NCBI RefSeq assembly: GCF_020551945.1 | Contig: NZ_JAJBZH010000001.1 | Span: forward strand, 128,108 to 192,107 | Reading direction: 5' to 3' | Origin: Cellulosimicrobium marinum | Lineage (GTDB): Bacteria; Actinomycetota; Actinomycetes; Actinomycetales; Cellulomonadaceae | Length of the DNA stretch: 64,000 nucleotides | The notes under the pieces: generated by a model | What the model was told of the DNA's origin: nothing | Seen by the model: the letters and a program-made list of their open reading frames with translations, nothing else | The model's database searches: none | Translations under genes and position numbers: made by a program | In this document: positions 48,901 through 56,074 of the stretch, one piece after another | How the letters are laid out: every line of letters starts with the position of its first letter | Position numbering within the stretch: position 1 is the first letter of the stretch

Positions 48901-51378
48901 GGCGCCGGCAGCGGCGGCATCCACGAGCAGCGCGAGGCCCGCGACGTCCGCATGGGCATGTGGGGCATGAGCAACCAGGTGTCCCACCACATCCCGTGGC
49001 TGTACGACGCCGCGGGCGCGCCGTCCAAGACGCAGTCGACGGTCCGCGAGGTCACCCGCCGCCTGTTCACGGGCAGCGAGATCGGCCAGGGCTACCCCGG
49101 CGACGAGGACAACGGCGAGATGTCGTCGTGGTGGCTCTTCTCCGCGCTCGGCTTCTACCCGCTCCAGGTGGGCTCGGCCGAGTACGCCGTCGGGTCTCCG
49201 CTGTTCGACAAGGCCACCGTGCACCTGCCGGACGGCGACCTCGTCGTCAACGCCGCGAACAACTCGGTGGACAACGTCTACGTGCAGTCCCTCGCGGTCG
49301 ACGGCGAGGCCGTGACCTCGACCTCGCTCTCGCAGGAGGACCTCTCCGGCGGCGCGACGCTCGACTTCGTCATGGGCCCGGAGCCGTCCGACTGGGGCAC
49401 CGGCGAGGACGACGCCCCGCCGTCGCTCACCGAGGGCGACGAGGCTCCCGAGCCCGTCCAGGACGCGACGACCGCCGGCCTCGGCACGACGACCGTCGCC
49501 GACGGTGACGCGTCGACCGGCGCGGCCGCGCTCGTCGACAACACGTCGGGCTCGCGCACGACGTTCGCCACGAGCACGCCCACGGTCACGTGGTCGGGCA
49601 ACGGGATCCGCCCGACCGTCGGGTCGTACACCCTGACGTCCGGGGCGAGCGGCACGGCGTCGCCCGCCGCCTGGACCCTGGAGGGCTCGGACGACGGCGA
49701 GACGTGGACGACGCTCGACGAGCGCTCCGGCGAGGAGTTCCACTGGGCGCTGCAGACCCGGCCGTTCACCGTGGCCGAGCCGGGCGCGTACGCGCACTAC
49801 CGGGTCGCGGTCACGGCGACGGCGGGCGGCACCTCGGGTGCTGCGCTGTCCCTCGCCGAGGTCGAGCTGCTCGCCGACCCGTCCGAGTCCGGGGCGGACG
49901 AGCTCACGCTCACCGCCGCGGCCGACCGCGACGCCGTCACGGGCCGCGAGGTCGAGGGCACGTTCGCGACCCTGACCGGGGTCGAGGACGGCGACCCGTC
50001 CGGCCTCGCGGCGACCGTCTCCTTCGGCGACGGCAGCGAGCCGGTCGAGGCGACCCTCGTCGAGGGGTCGTTCGGGGCGTGGGCGGTCCGTGCCGCGCAC
50101 ACGTGGGACGCCGCGGGGGTCTACCCCGTGACCGTCACCGTGACGCCCGAGGGCGGCGAGCCGGCCACGGCGACCACGCACGTCTCGGTGTCGCTGCTGC
50201 GCGAGGGCTCGCTGCTCGCCGCGTACGACAACGTCTGCATCGGCGACCTCGGCACGACCCTCGGGTCGTGCGACGGACAGGGCGTCTTCTTCGACCGGGC
50301 ACAGCTCGAGGAGAAGGGTGTCGTCCAGGGCGAGCGCATCGACGTCCCCGGCACCGACCTGCGGTTCGACCTGCCCGCGGTCCCCGCGGGCGAGCCGGAC
50401 AACGCGACCGGTGACGGCCAGACCGTCGAGCTCGACCTCCCGGCCGACGCCGAGCAGCTCTCGGTGATCGGCACGGGCACGGAGAAGAACCAGCAGGCCT
50501 CCGGCACGCTGACCTTCGACGACGGCTCGACGCAGGCGATCGACCTGAGCTTCGGCGACTGGTCGGGCGCCGCACGCAACCCCGTCTACGGGAACATCGC
50601 GGTCGCCGTCACCGACGACCGTCTGCGCGGCGGGAGCCCGCAGACCGGCACCCCGGCGGCGATGTTCGCCACCGCGCCGGTCGACCTGCCCGAGGGCAAG
50701 CGGGCCGTGAGCCTCACGCTCCCGGACCAGCCGGGCGAGCTCTCCCGCGACGGCCGCATCCACGTGTTCGCCGTCGCGCACGACGGCACGTTCGCGGACC
50801 ACGCACCGCTCGAGGTGACGGCGGCCGAGGGCGTGAGCGTCGGCGTCGGGCAGGAGACCGACACGGTGCTCGCGACCGTCGCCGGCGGCCGCGAGGGCGC
50901 CGACCTCACCGCCGCGATCACCTGGGGCGACGGCAGCGACGTCGCCGCGGGGACCGTCGCCGACGGGACCGTGACGGGTGCGCACGCCTACGCGGAGACC
51001 GGGACGTACACCGCGTACGTCGTGGTCGACGACGGGTGGACCAGCCAGGTCGTCGAGGTCCCCGTGACCGTGACCGACGCCGCCCCGACGCTCGACGTCG
51101 AGGTCACCACGAGCACGCGGTGCCTCGCCGGCAAGGCGTACGTCGCCGTCCGCGCGACGAACGGCGAGGACGTGCCGCTCGCGATCCGGCTCGTCACCCC
51201 GTACGGGTCGAAGCAGTACGCGTCCGTGCAGCCCGGGGCGTCGGCCTACCAGTCGTTCGCGACCCGCGCCACCGAGGTCGACGCCGGGACCGTGACGGTC
51301 GAGGCCGTCCGCGGTGCGGGCGACGAGGAGGTGACCGCGAGCCTCGAGGCCGGCTACGACGCCGTGAGCTGCGGCTGA
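45940..51378 (+). CDS. Secreted GH92 alpha-mannosidase with accessory modules
   Basis: An 1812-residue exported exo-alpha-mannosidase, calcium-dependent in characterised GH92 members. Signal peptide (GVALAAALAVPLAVPVGSL, cleavage near PAAAAEP), F5/8-type C module (~97-227), then a beta-sandwich. The GH92 region runs ~414-1151 (NYVDTRRGTHATGSFSRGNN, FWDTYRTAWPAYSLLYPE), with the catalytic acid Glu1060 in GDEDNGEMSSWW. After it come a discoidin-like domain (~1179-1314), a PKD-like domain (~1320-1417), a jelly-roll-like domain (~1424-1617), a second PKD-like domain (~1627-1714), and the shared C-terminal domain (C1728 to C1811). ATG 45940 is chosen over the upstream TTG because GAAGGAGA lies nine bases before it and the operators lie between the two. 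It is directly followed by an AGE-family gene. Confidence 0.94.
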   Translation: MTHPPVPARAGSARPAGGRPRPWGVALAAALAVPLAVPVGSLTALPAAAAEPGDFATSFEESDAAPLESTVAQRDGAPWQSNIAAATSGLPGSVLGSLGAVTASAQNLPNEGAAKLADGSASSKWLAFASTGWVVYEFAEPVAIEAYALTSANDSAGRDPKNWTIEASDDGSTWTAVDQRTDEDFPQRFQQRVFELDEPTQAHRYYRLNITANSGDGIVQLAEWDLSADLDAPPAEAPMTTEVGTGPSVSFTNKAGVGFTGTHSLRYDGSHLGEGEANATNVLYDDVEVTVGEDTRLSWKIFPELLDDLQYPSTFASVDLEFTDGTYLSDLDATDAHGTGASAQEQGEGKILYADQWNSVRVDLGDVAAGKTVDKVLIGYDNPGGEAGTQFAGWLDDVAIEAQPPVIDGSSLANYVDTRRGTHATGSFSRGNNIPATAVPNGFNFWVPFTNADSQSWLYEYHKGNNANNKPVLEGFGISHEPSPWMGDRNQLTFLPSTATGTPSGTLSQRGLEFDHADETARPDYYGVTFTNDSALEATPTDHGAVLRFTFPGDVGHVLVDKVDGSSTLTFDQATGTLSGWVENGSGLSVGRTRMFVTGTFDRGPTAVGTAAGNRADARFATFDTSSDDTVELRVATSFISLDQARANLAQEVEGRTFTEVKAAAADAWNDRLGVVEVEGASEDELVTLYSNLYRLNLYPNSQFENTGTVDEPVYEYASPVSATTGSATDTTTNAKVVEGKIYVNNGFWDTYRTAWPAYSLLYPELAGELIDGFVEQYRDGGWIARWSSPGYADLMTGTSSDVAFADAYLKGSLDTDVALEAYDAALKNATVSPPNNAVGRKGLQTSPFLGFTPESTHESVSWGLEGLVNDFGIGNMAAALAEDPATPDERRDALREESAYFLERATHYVELFDADVDFFVPRHADGEFAVDPETYDPAAWGGGYTETNGWNFAFHAPQDPQGLANLYGGKEGLEAKLDAFFSTPELGAGSGGIHEQREARDVRMGMWGMSNQVSHHIPWLYDAAGAPSKTQSTVREVTRRLFTGSEIGQGYPGDEDNGEMSSWWLFSALGFYPLQVGSAEYAVGSPLFDKATVHLPDGDLVVNAANNSVDNVYVQSLAVDGEAVTSTSLSQEDLSGGATLDFVMGPEPSDWGTGEDDAPPSLTEGDEAPEPVQDATTAGLGTTTVADGDASTGAAALVDNTSGSRTTFATSTPTVTWSGNGIRPTVGSYTLTSGASGTASPAAWTLEGSDDGETWTTLDERSGEEFHWALQTRPFTVAEPGAYAHYRVAVTATAGGTSGAALSLAEVELLADPSESGADELTLTAAADRDAVTGREVEGTFATLTGVEDGDPSGLAATVSFGDGSEPVEATLVEGSFGAWAVRAAHTWDAAGVYPVTVTVTPEGGEPATATTHVSVSLLREGSLLAAYDNVCIGDLGTTLGSCDGQGVFFDRAQLEEKGVVQGERIDVPGTDLRFDLPAVPAGEPDNATGDGQTVELDLPADAEQLSVIGTGTEKNQQASGTLTFDDGSTQAIDLSFGDWSGAARNPVYGNIAVAVTDDRLRGGSPQTGTPAAMFATAPVDLPEGKRAVSLTLPDQPGELSRDGRIHVFAVAHDGTFADHAPLEVTAAEGVSVGVGQETDTVLATVAGGREGADLTAAITWGDGSDVAAGTVADGTVTGAHAYAETGTYTAYVVVDDGWTSQVVEVPVTVTDAAPTLDVEVTTSTRCLAGKAYVAVRATNGEDVPLAIRLVTPYGSKQYASVQPGASAYQSFATRATEVDAGTVTVEAVRGAGDEEVTASLEAGYDAVSCG

Positions 51379-51416
51379 CGTCGGCCGCCGTGCGGCTTCG
51401 TCGCGCGGCCGCCCGC

Positions 51417-51493
51417 CCCGGGTCCTGACGTCCAGGACCCGGGCCGGGCAGCACCACCGGCGGTGCCCCGGGAGGATCCTCCCGGGGCACCGC
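51417..51493 (+). terminator. Two hairpins after the GH92 gene
   Basis: A 10-bp stem CCCGGGTCCT/AGGACCCGGG (51417-51443) and then a 34-base perfect palindrome (51460-51493, arms GCGGTGCCCCGGGAGGA) lie between GH92 and the AGE gene. The AGE ribosome site begins nine bases after the second. Some read-through could still link the genes. Confidence 0.7.
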
Positions 51494-51517
51494 GCCGTAC
51501 CGGAGGAGACTGGGCAC

Positions 51518-52831
51518 GTGCCCGATCAGCCTCCGCACACCCGAAGGGCCCTCATGACGACCGACACCCCCGTTCCCGCCGCCGCCCCGGACGCCCCCGG
51601 GGGCACCTCCTGGCGGCGCGACCAGCTCGCCGCGCTGCTCCGCTTCGGCGAGGCCTCGCTGCGCGCCGACGGCGCGGCGCAGTGGCTCGACGACGACGGT
51701 CGCCCCGACCCGACGCAGCCCGTGCACACGTGGATCACCGCCCGCATGGCGCACGTGTACGCGTTCGCGTCGCTGCTCGGCGTCCCCGGTGCCGGTGAGC
51801 GCGCGGACCGCGCCCTGCAGGGGCTGCGCGCCGTCCTCGTCGACGCGGAGCACGGCGGCTGGGTCGCGTCGCGCGGGCCCGACCCCCGCCCGGGCGACGT
51901 CGTGGACAGCGCGGACGGGCCCGTCGACGGGACGAAGAGCGCGTACGCGCACGCGTTCGTCGTGCTCGCCGCGGCGTCGGGGGCGATCGCCGGGCGCGAC
52001 GGCGCGCGCGAGCTGCTCGACGCCGCGCTCGCCGTGCTCGACGAGCGGTTCTGGGAGCCGGGCCCGCGGATGCACGCCGACGAGTGGTCGCGCGACTGGT
52101 CGACCCTCGACACCTACCGCGGCGTGAACGCGAACATGCACGCCGTGGAGGCGCTGCTCGCCGCGCACGACGCCACCGGCGACCCCGAGTGGCTCGCCCG
52201 CGCCGCGTCGGTCGCGGACCGCGTCGTCGGCTGGGCGGCCGAGCACGACTGGCGCATCCCCGAGCACTTCGACGCGTCGTGGACGCCGCTGCCCGAGTAC
52301 AACGCCGACCGCCCGCGCGACCCGTTCAAGCCGTACGGGTCCACCCCCGGGCACGGCCTGGAGTGGGCGCGCCTGCTGCTCCAGCTCGACGTCGCGGCAG
52401 GGACGCCCGGCGCGCGCTCGGACGCCGCCGTCGCGCTCTTCGACCAGGCCGTCGTCGACGGGTGGGACGGCGAGCACGGCGGCGGGTTCGTGTACACCGT
52501 CGGCTGGGACGGGGTGCCCGTCGAGGCGCGCCGCTACCACTGGGTCGCGGCCGAGGCCGTCGCGGCCGCCGACGTGCTCGGCCGGGTCACCGGCGACACC
52601 CGGTACACGGCCCTGGCCACGCAGTGGTGGGCGTGGGTCGACCAGCACCTCGTGGACCACGAGCGCGGGTCCTGGCACCACGAGCTCGACACGCACAACA
52701 CGCCCGACGGCGTCACGTGGGTCGGCAAGCCCGACGTCTACCATGCCGCCCAGGCCGCGATCCTGCCGGACCTGCCCCTCACCGGCTCGCTCGCCGCCTC
52801 CGCCAAGGCCGCCGGCCGCATCCTCGGCTGA
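51518..52831 (+). CDS. AGE-family epimerase/isomerase (mannose isomerase/YihS-like)
   Basis: A 437-residue cytoplasmic (alpha/alpha)6-barrel enzyme of the N-acylglucosamine 2-epimerase superfamily. The catalytic-type histidines are visible in GVNANMHAVEALLAAHD, GSTPGHGLEWARLLLQLD and WVGKPDVYHAAQAA. These agree better with the mannose/sulfoquinovose aldose-ketose isomerase branch than with renin-binding GlcNAc epimerases. GTG at 51518 follows GGAGGAG at nine bases; an ATG at 51554 is the alternative. Being next to the GH92 alpha-mannosidase, it plausibly turns imported mannose into fructose. Confidence 0.88.
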   Translation: MPDQPPHTRRALMTTDTPVPAAAPDAPGGTSWRRDQLAALLRFGEASLRADGAAQWLDDDGRPDPTQPVHTWITARMAHVYAFASLLGVPGAGERADRALQGLRAVLVDAEHGGWVASRGPDPRPGDVVDSADGPVDGTKSAYAHAFVVLAAASGAIAGRDGARELLDAALAVLDERFWEPGPRMHADEWSRDWSTLDTYRGVNANMHAVEALLAAHDATGDPEWLARAASVADRVVGWAAEHDWRIPEHFDASWTPLPEYNADRPRDPFKPYGSTPGHGLEWARLLLQLDVAAGTPGARSDAAVALFDQAVVDGWDGEHGGGFVYTVGWDGVPVEARRYHWVAAEAVAAADVLGRVTGDTRYTALATQWWAWVDQHLVDHERGSWHHELDTHNTPDGVTWVGKPDVYHAAQAAILPDLPLTGSLAASAKAAGRILG

Positions 52832-52838
52832 GCGTCGC

Positions 52839-52930
52839 GCCGAACCCGGGGTTCCGCGTCACCACCCGTCGCCGAGCCCCGGGTTGTGCGGCACGTCGGC
52901 CGGATCCTGCCGACCAATCCAGGGTTCGGC
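52839..52930. repeat. Intergenic palindromic element, family A, composite copy 3
   Basis: Arm GCCGAACCCGGGGTT (52839-52853), a second same-direction arm CGCCGAGCCCCGGGTTG (52870-52886) and a closing reverse arm AATCCAGGGTTCGGC (52916-52930) are recognisable. It looks like two overlapping or degraded copies of the element at 21881 and 24319. It follows the AGE gene and precedes the acetyltransferase promoter. Confidence 0.65.
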
Positions 52931-52947
52931 GGACTAGGGTGCGCGAC

Positions 52948-53391
52948 GTGACCCGACACCAGCCCGACGCCGTGACCCTCGACGACCTGGCCGCGGACGA
53001 CCCGCGCTGGGCAGCCGTGCTGCCCGTGCTGCAGGAGCTGCGCCCGCACCTCACGGCGGAGGCGCTGCGCCAGGTCCTCGTCGACGACGCCCCCGGGCCC
53101 CGCTTTCTCGCCGCGTTCGACGGCGACACGTGCCTCGGCGTCGCGGGCTGGCGTCTGGTCGCGAACACGAGCGCGGGCCGCAAGCTCTACGTCGACGACC
53201 TCGTCACCGCGGCCACGGCACGCTCGCGCGGCGTCGGCGCGCTGCTGCTCGGGGAGCTGGAGCGACGCGCCCGTGCGGCCGGGTGCTCCGTCCTCGACCT
53301 CGACTCCGGCGTCCAGCGGTTCGACGCGCACCGCTTCTACCTGCGCGAGCGGATGGACATCGTCGCCCACCACTTCGCGAAGACGCTCTGA
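52948..53391 (+). CDS. GNAT-family N-acetyltransferase
   Basis: A 147-residue GNAT-fold protein. The acetyl-CoA-binding segment is LVTAATARSRGVGALLLGELERRARAAG, in its standard form, preceded by RKLYVDDLV and followed by DSGVQRFDAHRFYLRERMDI. Substrate unknown; the motif DAHRFY is common among small-molecule and peptide acetyltransferases. GTG at 52948 follows TAGGGT (52935-52940) at seven bases, hence leaderless; GTG 52939 overlaps that box and is less likely. Confidence 0.87.
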   Translation: MTRHQPDAVTLDDLAADDPRWAAVLPVLQELRPHLTAEALRQVLVDDAPGPRFLAAFDGDTCLGVAGWRLVANTSAGRKLYVDDLVTAATARSRGVGALLLGELERRARAAGCSVLDLDSGVQRFDAHRFYLRERMDIVAHHFAKTL

Positions 53392-53407
53392 GGCGACACC
53401 GCAGCCT

Positions 53408-53437
53408 TTGATTGCGGGATACTGGTACAGGTATACT
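53408..53437 (+). promoter_or_regulatory. Promoter and dyad of the HTH-MntA/HepT operon
   Basis: TTGATT (53408-53413) and TATACT (53432-53437) with an 18-base spacer; the ATG lies only six bases after the box, so the message is leaderless. An imperfect dyad around TACTGGTACAGGTA (about 53420-53433) overlaps the -10 region and is a candidate site for the HTH domain encoded by the first gene. Confidence 0.65.
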
Positions 53438-53443
53438 GCGGTG

Positions 53444-53953
53444 ATGGACGTCGCGACCCTGATCAGGACGACACGGGAGCGCGCTGGCCTGAGCCAGGCA
53501 GCGCTCGCAGCGAGGGGCGGCACCTCGCAGCCCGCGGTGTCGCGGTACGAGGCCGGGACCAGCTCGCCGTCGGTCACGACGCTCGAGAGGCTCCTCGCGG
53601 TCATGGGCGCGCGTCTCGAGATGTCGGTCAGGCAGGCCCCGCGACGACTCGACGCTCGGACGTCGCGCATGTCCACGCTCCGAGCGCACCGCCGGGAGAT
53701 CCTGGCGATCACCCGGCGGCACGGCGCGTCGGGCGTCCGCGTCTTCGGCTCCGTGGCGCGCGGAGACGACGGCCCGGATTCGGACGTCGACATCCTGGTC
53801 GACCTCGATGTGCACCGTCGGGGTCTGTTCCCGGTCGCGGACATGTCTGACGAGCTGTCGGTGCTGCTCGGCGAGCGGGTCGACGTCGTCCCGGTCGACG
53901 CGCTCGCGCCGCACGTCGCCGAGTCCGCCCTCGCCACGGCGGTCCCGCTGTGA
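53444..53953 (+). CDS. XRE-type HTH fused to MntA-like nucleotidyltransferase (antitoxin)
   Basis: A 169-residue fusion. Residues ~5-60 are an XRE-type HTH (LIRTTRERAGLSQAALAARG, SQPAVSRYEAGTSSPSV). Residues ~80-169 are a minimal nucleotidyltransferase with G102-S103 in RVFGSVARGD and the metal aspartates D114/D116 in DSDVDILVDLD. In characterised type VII toxin-antitoxin pairs, MntA neutralises HepT by adding AMP to a tyrosine. Here the HTH would add self-repression, which most described MntA proteins lack. The HepT partner starts in its stop codon. Confidence 0.88.
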   Translation: MDVATLIRTTRERAGLSQAALAARGGTSQPAVSRYEAGTSSPSVTTLERLLAVMGARLEMSVRQAPRRLDARTSRMSTLRAHRREILAITRRHGASGVRVFGSVARGDDGPDSDVDILVDLDVHRRGLFPVADMSDELSVLLGERVDVVPVDALAPHVAESALATAVPL

Positions 53954-54555
53954 GCCGCAGCATCGCCGAACGGCTGGACGACATCCTCGACGCGGTCTCG
54001 GCGGTCCGGAGGGCCGAGGCGCTCCTGCAGTGCGACGGCGGTGACGCGGTCGAAGAGGTCGCGGTCGCGGCGATCCAGTACTGGGTCCTCACGATCGGGG
54101 AAGCGGTCAAGGCGCTTCCGGACACCGTGACAGCGCGCCGGCCCGACGTCCCGTGGTCGAAGGTCGCACGCATGCGCGACCTCATCGGGCACCACTACGA
54201 CAAGCTCGACGCCCAGATCGTTCGAGCGACGATCGGAGAGCCGCTCGCCGCGCTCGAGCGGGCATGCCTGGCGATCCGTGCGGACCTGGAGCCCGACCGT
54301 AGGCGTCGACCCGAGGTTTCGCGTCGGGAGAGACGTGTCCGAGTGTCGATCGGTGCGCACGCCGCAGACGACGAGAGCCCCGCACCTCGTGGTGCGGGGC
54401 TCTCGTGCGCTGAGCGGGTGACGGGAATCGAACCCGCGCTATCAGCTTGGGAAGCTGAAGTTCTACCATTGAACTACACCCGCGCGGCGCTGGTGGCGCT
54501 CGCCGCGGAGCCTCGTGGGAGGATCCTGGCGAACCAGCGCGCGCCCCGATCATAG
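53950..54555 (+). CDS. HEPN-domain protein, HepT-like toxin, with suspicious C-terminal extension
   Basis: The reading frame is 201 codons, but the HEPN (DUF86) domain covers only residues ~1-117. The RNase/AMP-target motif R-x4-H-x-Y is R76, H81, Y83 in RDLIGHHYDKL, so toxin chemistry and the antitoxin's target tyrosine are both present. Beyond ~residue 118 the sequence turns Arg-rich and then runs through a perfect 16-bp terminator hairpin (54371) and the entire antisense tRNA-Gly gene. Usual HepT proteins are 110-145 residues. Either the original stop was lost or a frameshift exists near 54300. GTG start, 4-bp overlap with the antitoxin gene. Confidence 0.8.
   Translation: MSRSIAERLDDILDAVSAVRRAEALLQCDGGDAVEEVAVAAIQYWVLTIGEAVKALPDTVTARRPDVPWSKVARMRDLIGHHYDKLDAQIVRATIGEPLAALERACLAIRADLEPDRRRRPEVSRRERRVRVSIGAHAADDESPAPRGAGLSCAERVTGIEPALSAWEAEVLPLNYTRAALVALAAEPRGRILANQRAPRS
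54371..54406 (-). terminator. Perfect 16-bp hairpin between HepT and tRNA-Gly
   Basis: ACGAGAGCCCCGCACC (54371-54386), loop TCGT, exact complement (54391-54406). On the minus strand it lies seven bases after the tRNA-Gly gene and is most likely its terminator, possibly bidirectional. It falls inside the extended HepT reading frame. Confidence 0.82.
54413..54483 (-). tRNA. tRNA-Gly (anticodon CCC)
   Basis: A 71-base cloverleaf on the minus strand: acceptor GCGGGTG with CACCCGC, D-arm GTTCAATGGTAGAAC, anticodon arm TCAGC-TTCCCAA-GCTGA, T-arm GCGGGTTCGATTCCCGT, discriminator T. CCA is not encoded. It is antisense to the tail of the HepT reading frame. Confidence 0.96.
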
Positions 54556-54598
54556 CGGACGCCGCCGGGGATGCCAGCATCGTGTCGGAGGAGCGCCC

Positions 54599-55075
54599 GT
54601 GACCCAGAACCCGTACCAGCCCGAGCCGGAGTACGGGAGCCCGGAGCCGTCGTCGGGCACGACGCCGCCCACGCAGCCGCTGCCGCAGGGCTACGGCACG
54701 GCCTCGCAGTACCCGGCCCCGGGCTACCCGCCGCCGGGTCAGGCCCCGTACCCGCCGCCGGGCCAGCCGTACGGCTACCCGCCGCTGCAGCACCCGTACG
54801 GGTACGACCCGAACCTCGACCCCGGTGCGAAGTCGCGCCTCGCGGCGGGCCTGCTGGGGATCTTCCTGGGCGCCCTGGGGATCCACCGGTTCTACCTGGG
54901 GTACACGGGCATCGGGCTGACGATGCTGCTCGTGACGGTGATCGGCTTCTTCCCCACGTTCGGCCTCGCGCCGATCGCGGTGTCGATCTGGGGGCTGGTC
55001 GAGGGGATCCTCTACCTCACCGCCAAGCAGGGGACGTACGCCGTCGACTCGACGGGCCGACCCCTGCGCGCCTGA
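54599..55075 (+). CDS. TM2-domain membrane protein
   Basis: A 158-residue protein. The first ~75 residues are a Pro/Gly/Tyr-rich tail with PYPPPGQPYGYPP-like repeats. The TM2 domain follows (KSRLAAGLLGIFLGALGIHRFYLGY in pieces, then two hydrophobic helices around GLTMLLVTVIGFFPTFGLAP and GLVEGILYLT). The conserved GxHRFYLG motif between the two helices is intact. The function of TM2 proteins in actinobacteria is unknown. GTG at 54599 follows CGGAGGAG. It converges with the YtxH-like gene. Confidence 0.88.
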   Translation: MTQNPYQPEPEYGSPEPSSGTTPPTQPLPQGYGTASQYPAPGYPPPGQAPYPPPGQPYGYPPLQHPYGYDPNLDPGAKSRLAAGLLGIFLGALGIHRFYLGYTGIGLTMLLVTVIGFFPTFGLAPIAVSIWGLVEGILYLTAKQGTYAVDSTGRPLRA

Positions 55076-55102
55076 CGCCCGTCAGGGGCCGGGGCGCGCG
55101 GT

Positions 55103-55417
55103 TCAGACGCGGTAGTCGTCCGGCCCGACGGGGTCGGGCGAGGACGGGTCGCCGGTCCGCAGCGAGGCGGCCTGGTCCTTGACGGCCCCGGCGACCTTGC
55201 CGCCCTGCTCCTTGGCGACGTCGGCGAGCCGCGAGCCCTGCTCCTTCGCGACGGCCGTGACCTTCTCCTGCGCGGTGTGGACGGCGGACTGGACGTCCTC
55301 GGACCGCCACAGGTCCTGCGCCTTCACCTTGATCTCCTCGAAGCGCTCGCGTCCGGCGCGCGTCCCGAGCACGTAGCCGATCCCGACGCCCACGAGCAGG
55401 GCGATCTTGGCCTTCAT
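55103..55417 (-). CDS. YtxH-like small membrane protein
   Basis: A 104-residue protein with one N-terminal membrane segment (KIALLVGVGIGYVLGTRAG) and a long charged helix after it (RFEEIKVKAQDLW to VAKEQGGKVAGAVKDQ). This helix has repeated VAKEQGS/GK heptad-like segments and probably forms a coiled coil in the cytoplasm. This matches YtxH-family general-stress proteins. Strong GGGAGGAG ribosome site. Divergent from dcd, 80 bp apart. Confidence 0.85.
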   Translation of the reverse strand: MKAKIALLVGVGIGYVLGTRAGRERFEEIKVKAQDLWRSEDVQSAVHTAQEKVTAVAKEQGSRLADVAKEQGGKVAGAVKDQAASLRTGDPSSPDPVGPDDYRV

Positions 55418-55497
55418 GGTGACTCCTCCCGTTCGACGATGAGGGAGAACGTAGACGTGTGCGACGGTGCTCGCACGGTGTCGGCTAGCGTGGCCCC

Positions 55498-56073
55498 GTG
55501 CTGCTCTCCGACAGGGACATCAGGGCCGAGCTCGACGCCGGCCGCGTCCGCCTCGACCCGTACGACGCGGCGATGATCCAGCCGTCGAGCATCGACGTGC
55601 GCCTCGACCGGTACTTCCGGCTGTTCGACAACCACAAGTACCCGTTCATCGACCCGTCCCAGGACCAGCCGGACCTCACGCGCCTCGTGGAGGTGGACCC
55701 GGCCGAGCCGTTCGTGCTGCACCCGGGCGAGTTCGTGCTCGGGTCGACGTTCGAGACGGTGACGCTGCCCGACGACGTGGCGGCGCGTCTGGAGGGCAAG
55801 TCGAGCCTCGGCCGCCTGGGGCTGCTCACGCACTCGACGGCGGGGTTCATCGACCCGGGCTTCTCGGGGCACGTGACGCTCGAGCTGAGCAACGTCGCGA
55901 CCCTGCCCATCACGCTGTGGCCGGGCATGAAGATCGGGCAGCTCTGCTTCTTCCGGCTGTCGTCGCCGGCCGAGAACCCGTACGGGTCGAGCGTGTACGG
56001 GTCGCGGTACCAGGGGCAGCGCGGGCCCACCGCGTCGCGCTCCTTCCAGGGCTTCCACCGGACGGACGTGTGA
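55498..56073 (+). CDS. dcd: dCTP deaminase
   Basis: A 191-residue enzyme of the dUTPase/Dcd fold that makes dUTP, or directly dUMP in the bifunctional form, from dCTP for thymidylate synthesis. The N-terminus [17 protein letters not shown], the trimer signature [12 protein letters not shown] and the catalytic segment [21 protein letters not shown] are fully conserved. The C-terminus [15 protein letters not shown] closes the active site. GTG at 55498 follows TAGCGT (55486-55491) at six bases, suggesting a leaderless message. Mycobacterial Dcd is bifunctional; whether this one is cannot be read from sequence alone. Confidence 0.96.
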   Translation: MLLSDRDIRAELDAGRVRLDPYDAAMIQPSSIDVRLDRYFRLFDNHKYPFIDPSQDQPDLTRLVEVDPAEPFVLHPGEFVLGSTFETVTLPDDVAARLEGKSSLGRLGLLTHSTAGFIDPGFSGHVTLELSNVATLPITLWPGMKIGQLCFFRLSSPAENPYGSSVYGSRYQGQRGPTASRSFQGFHRTDV

Positions 56074-56074
56074 C

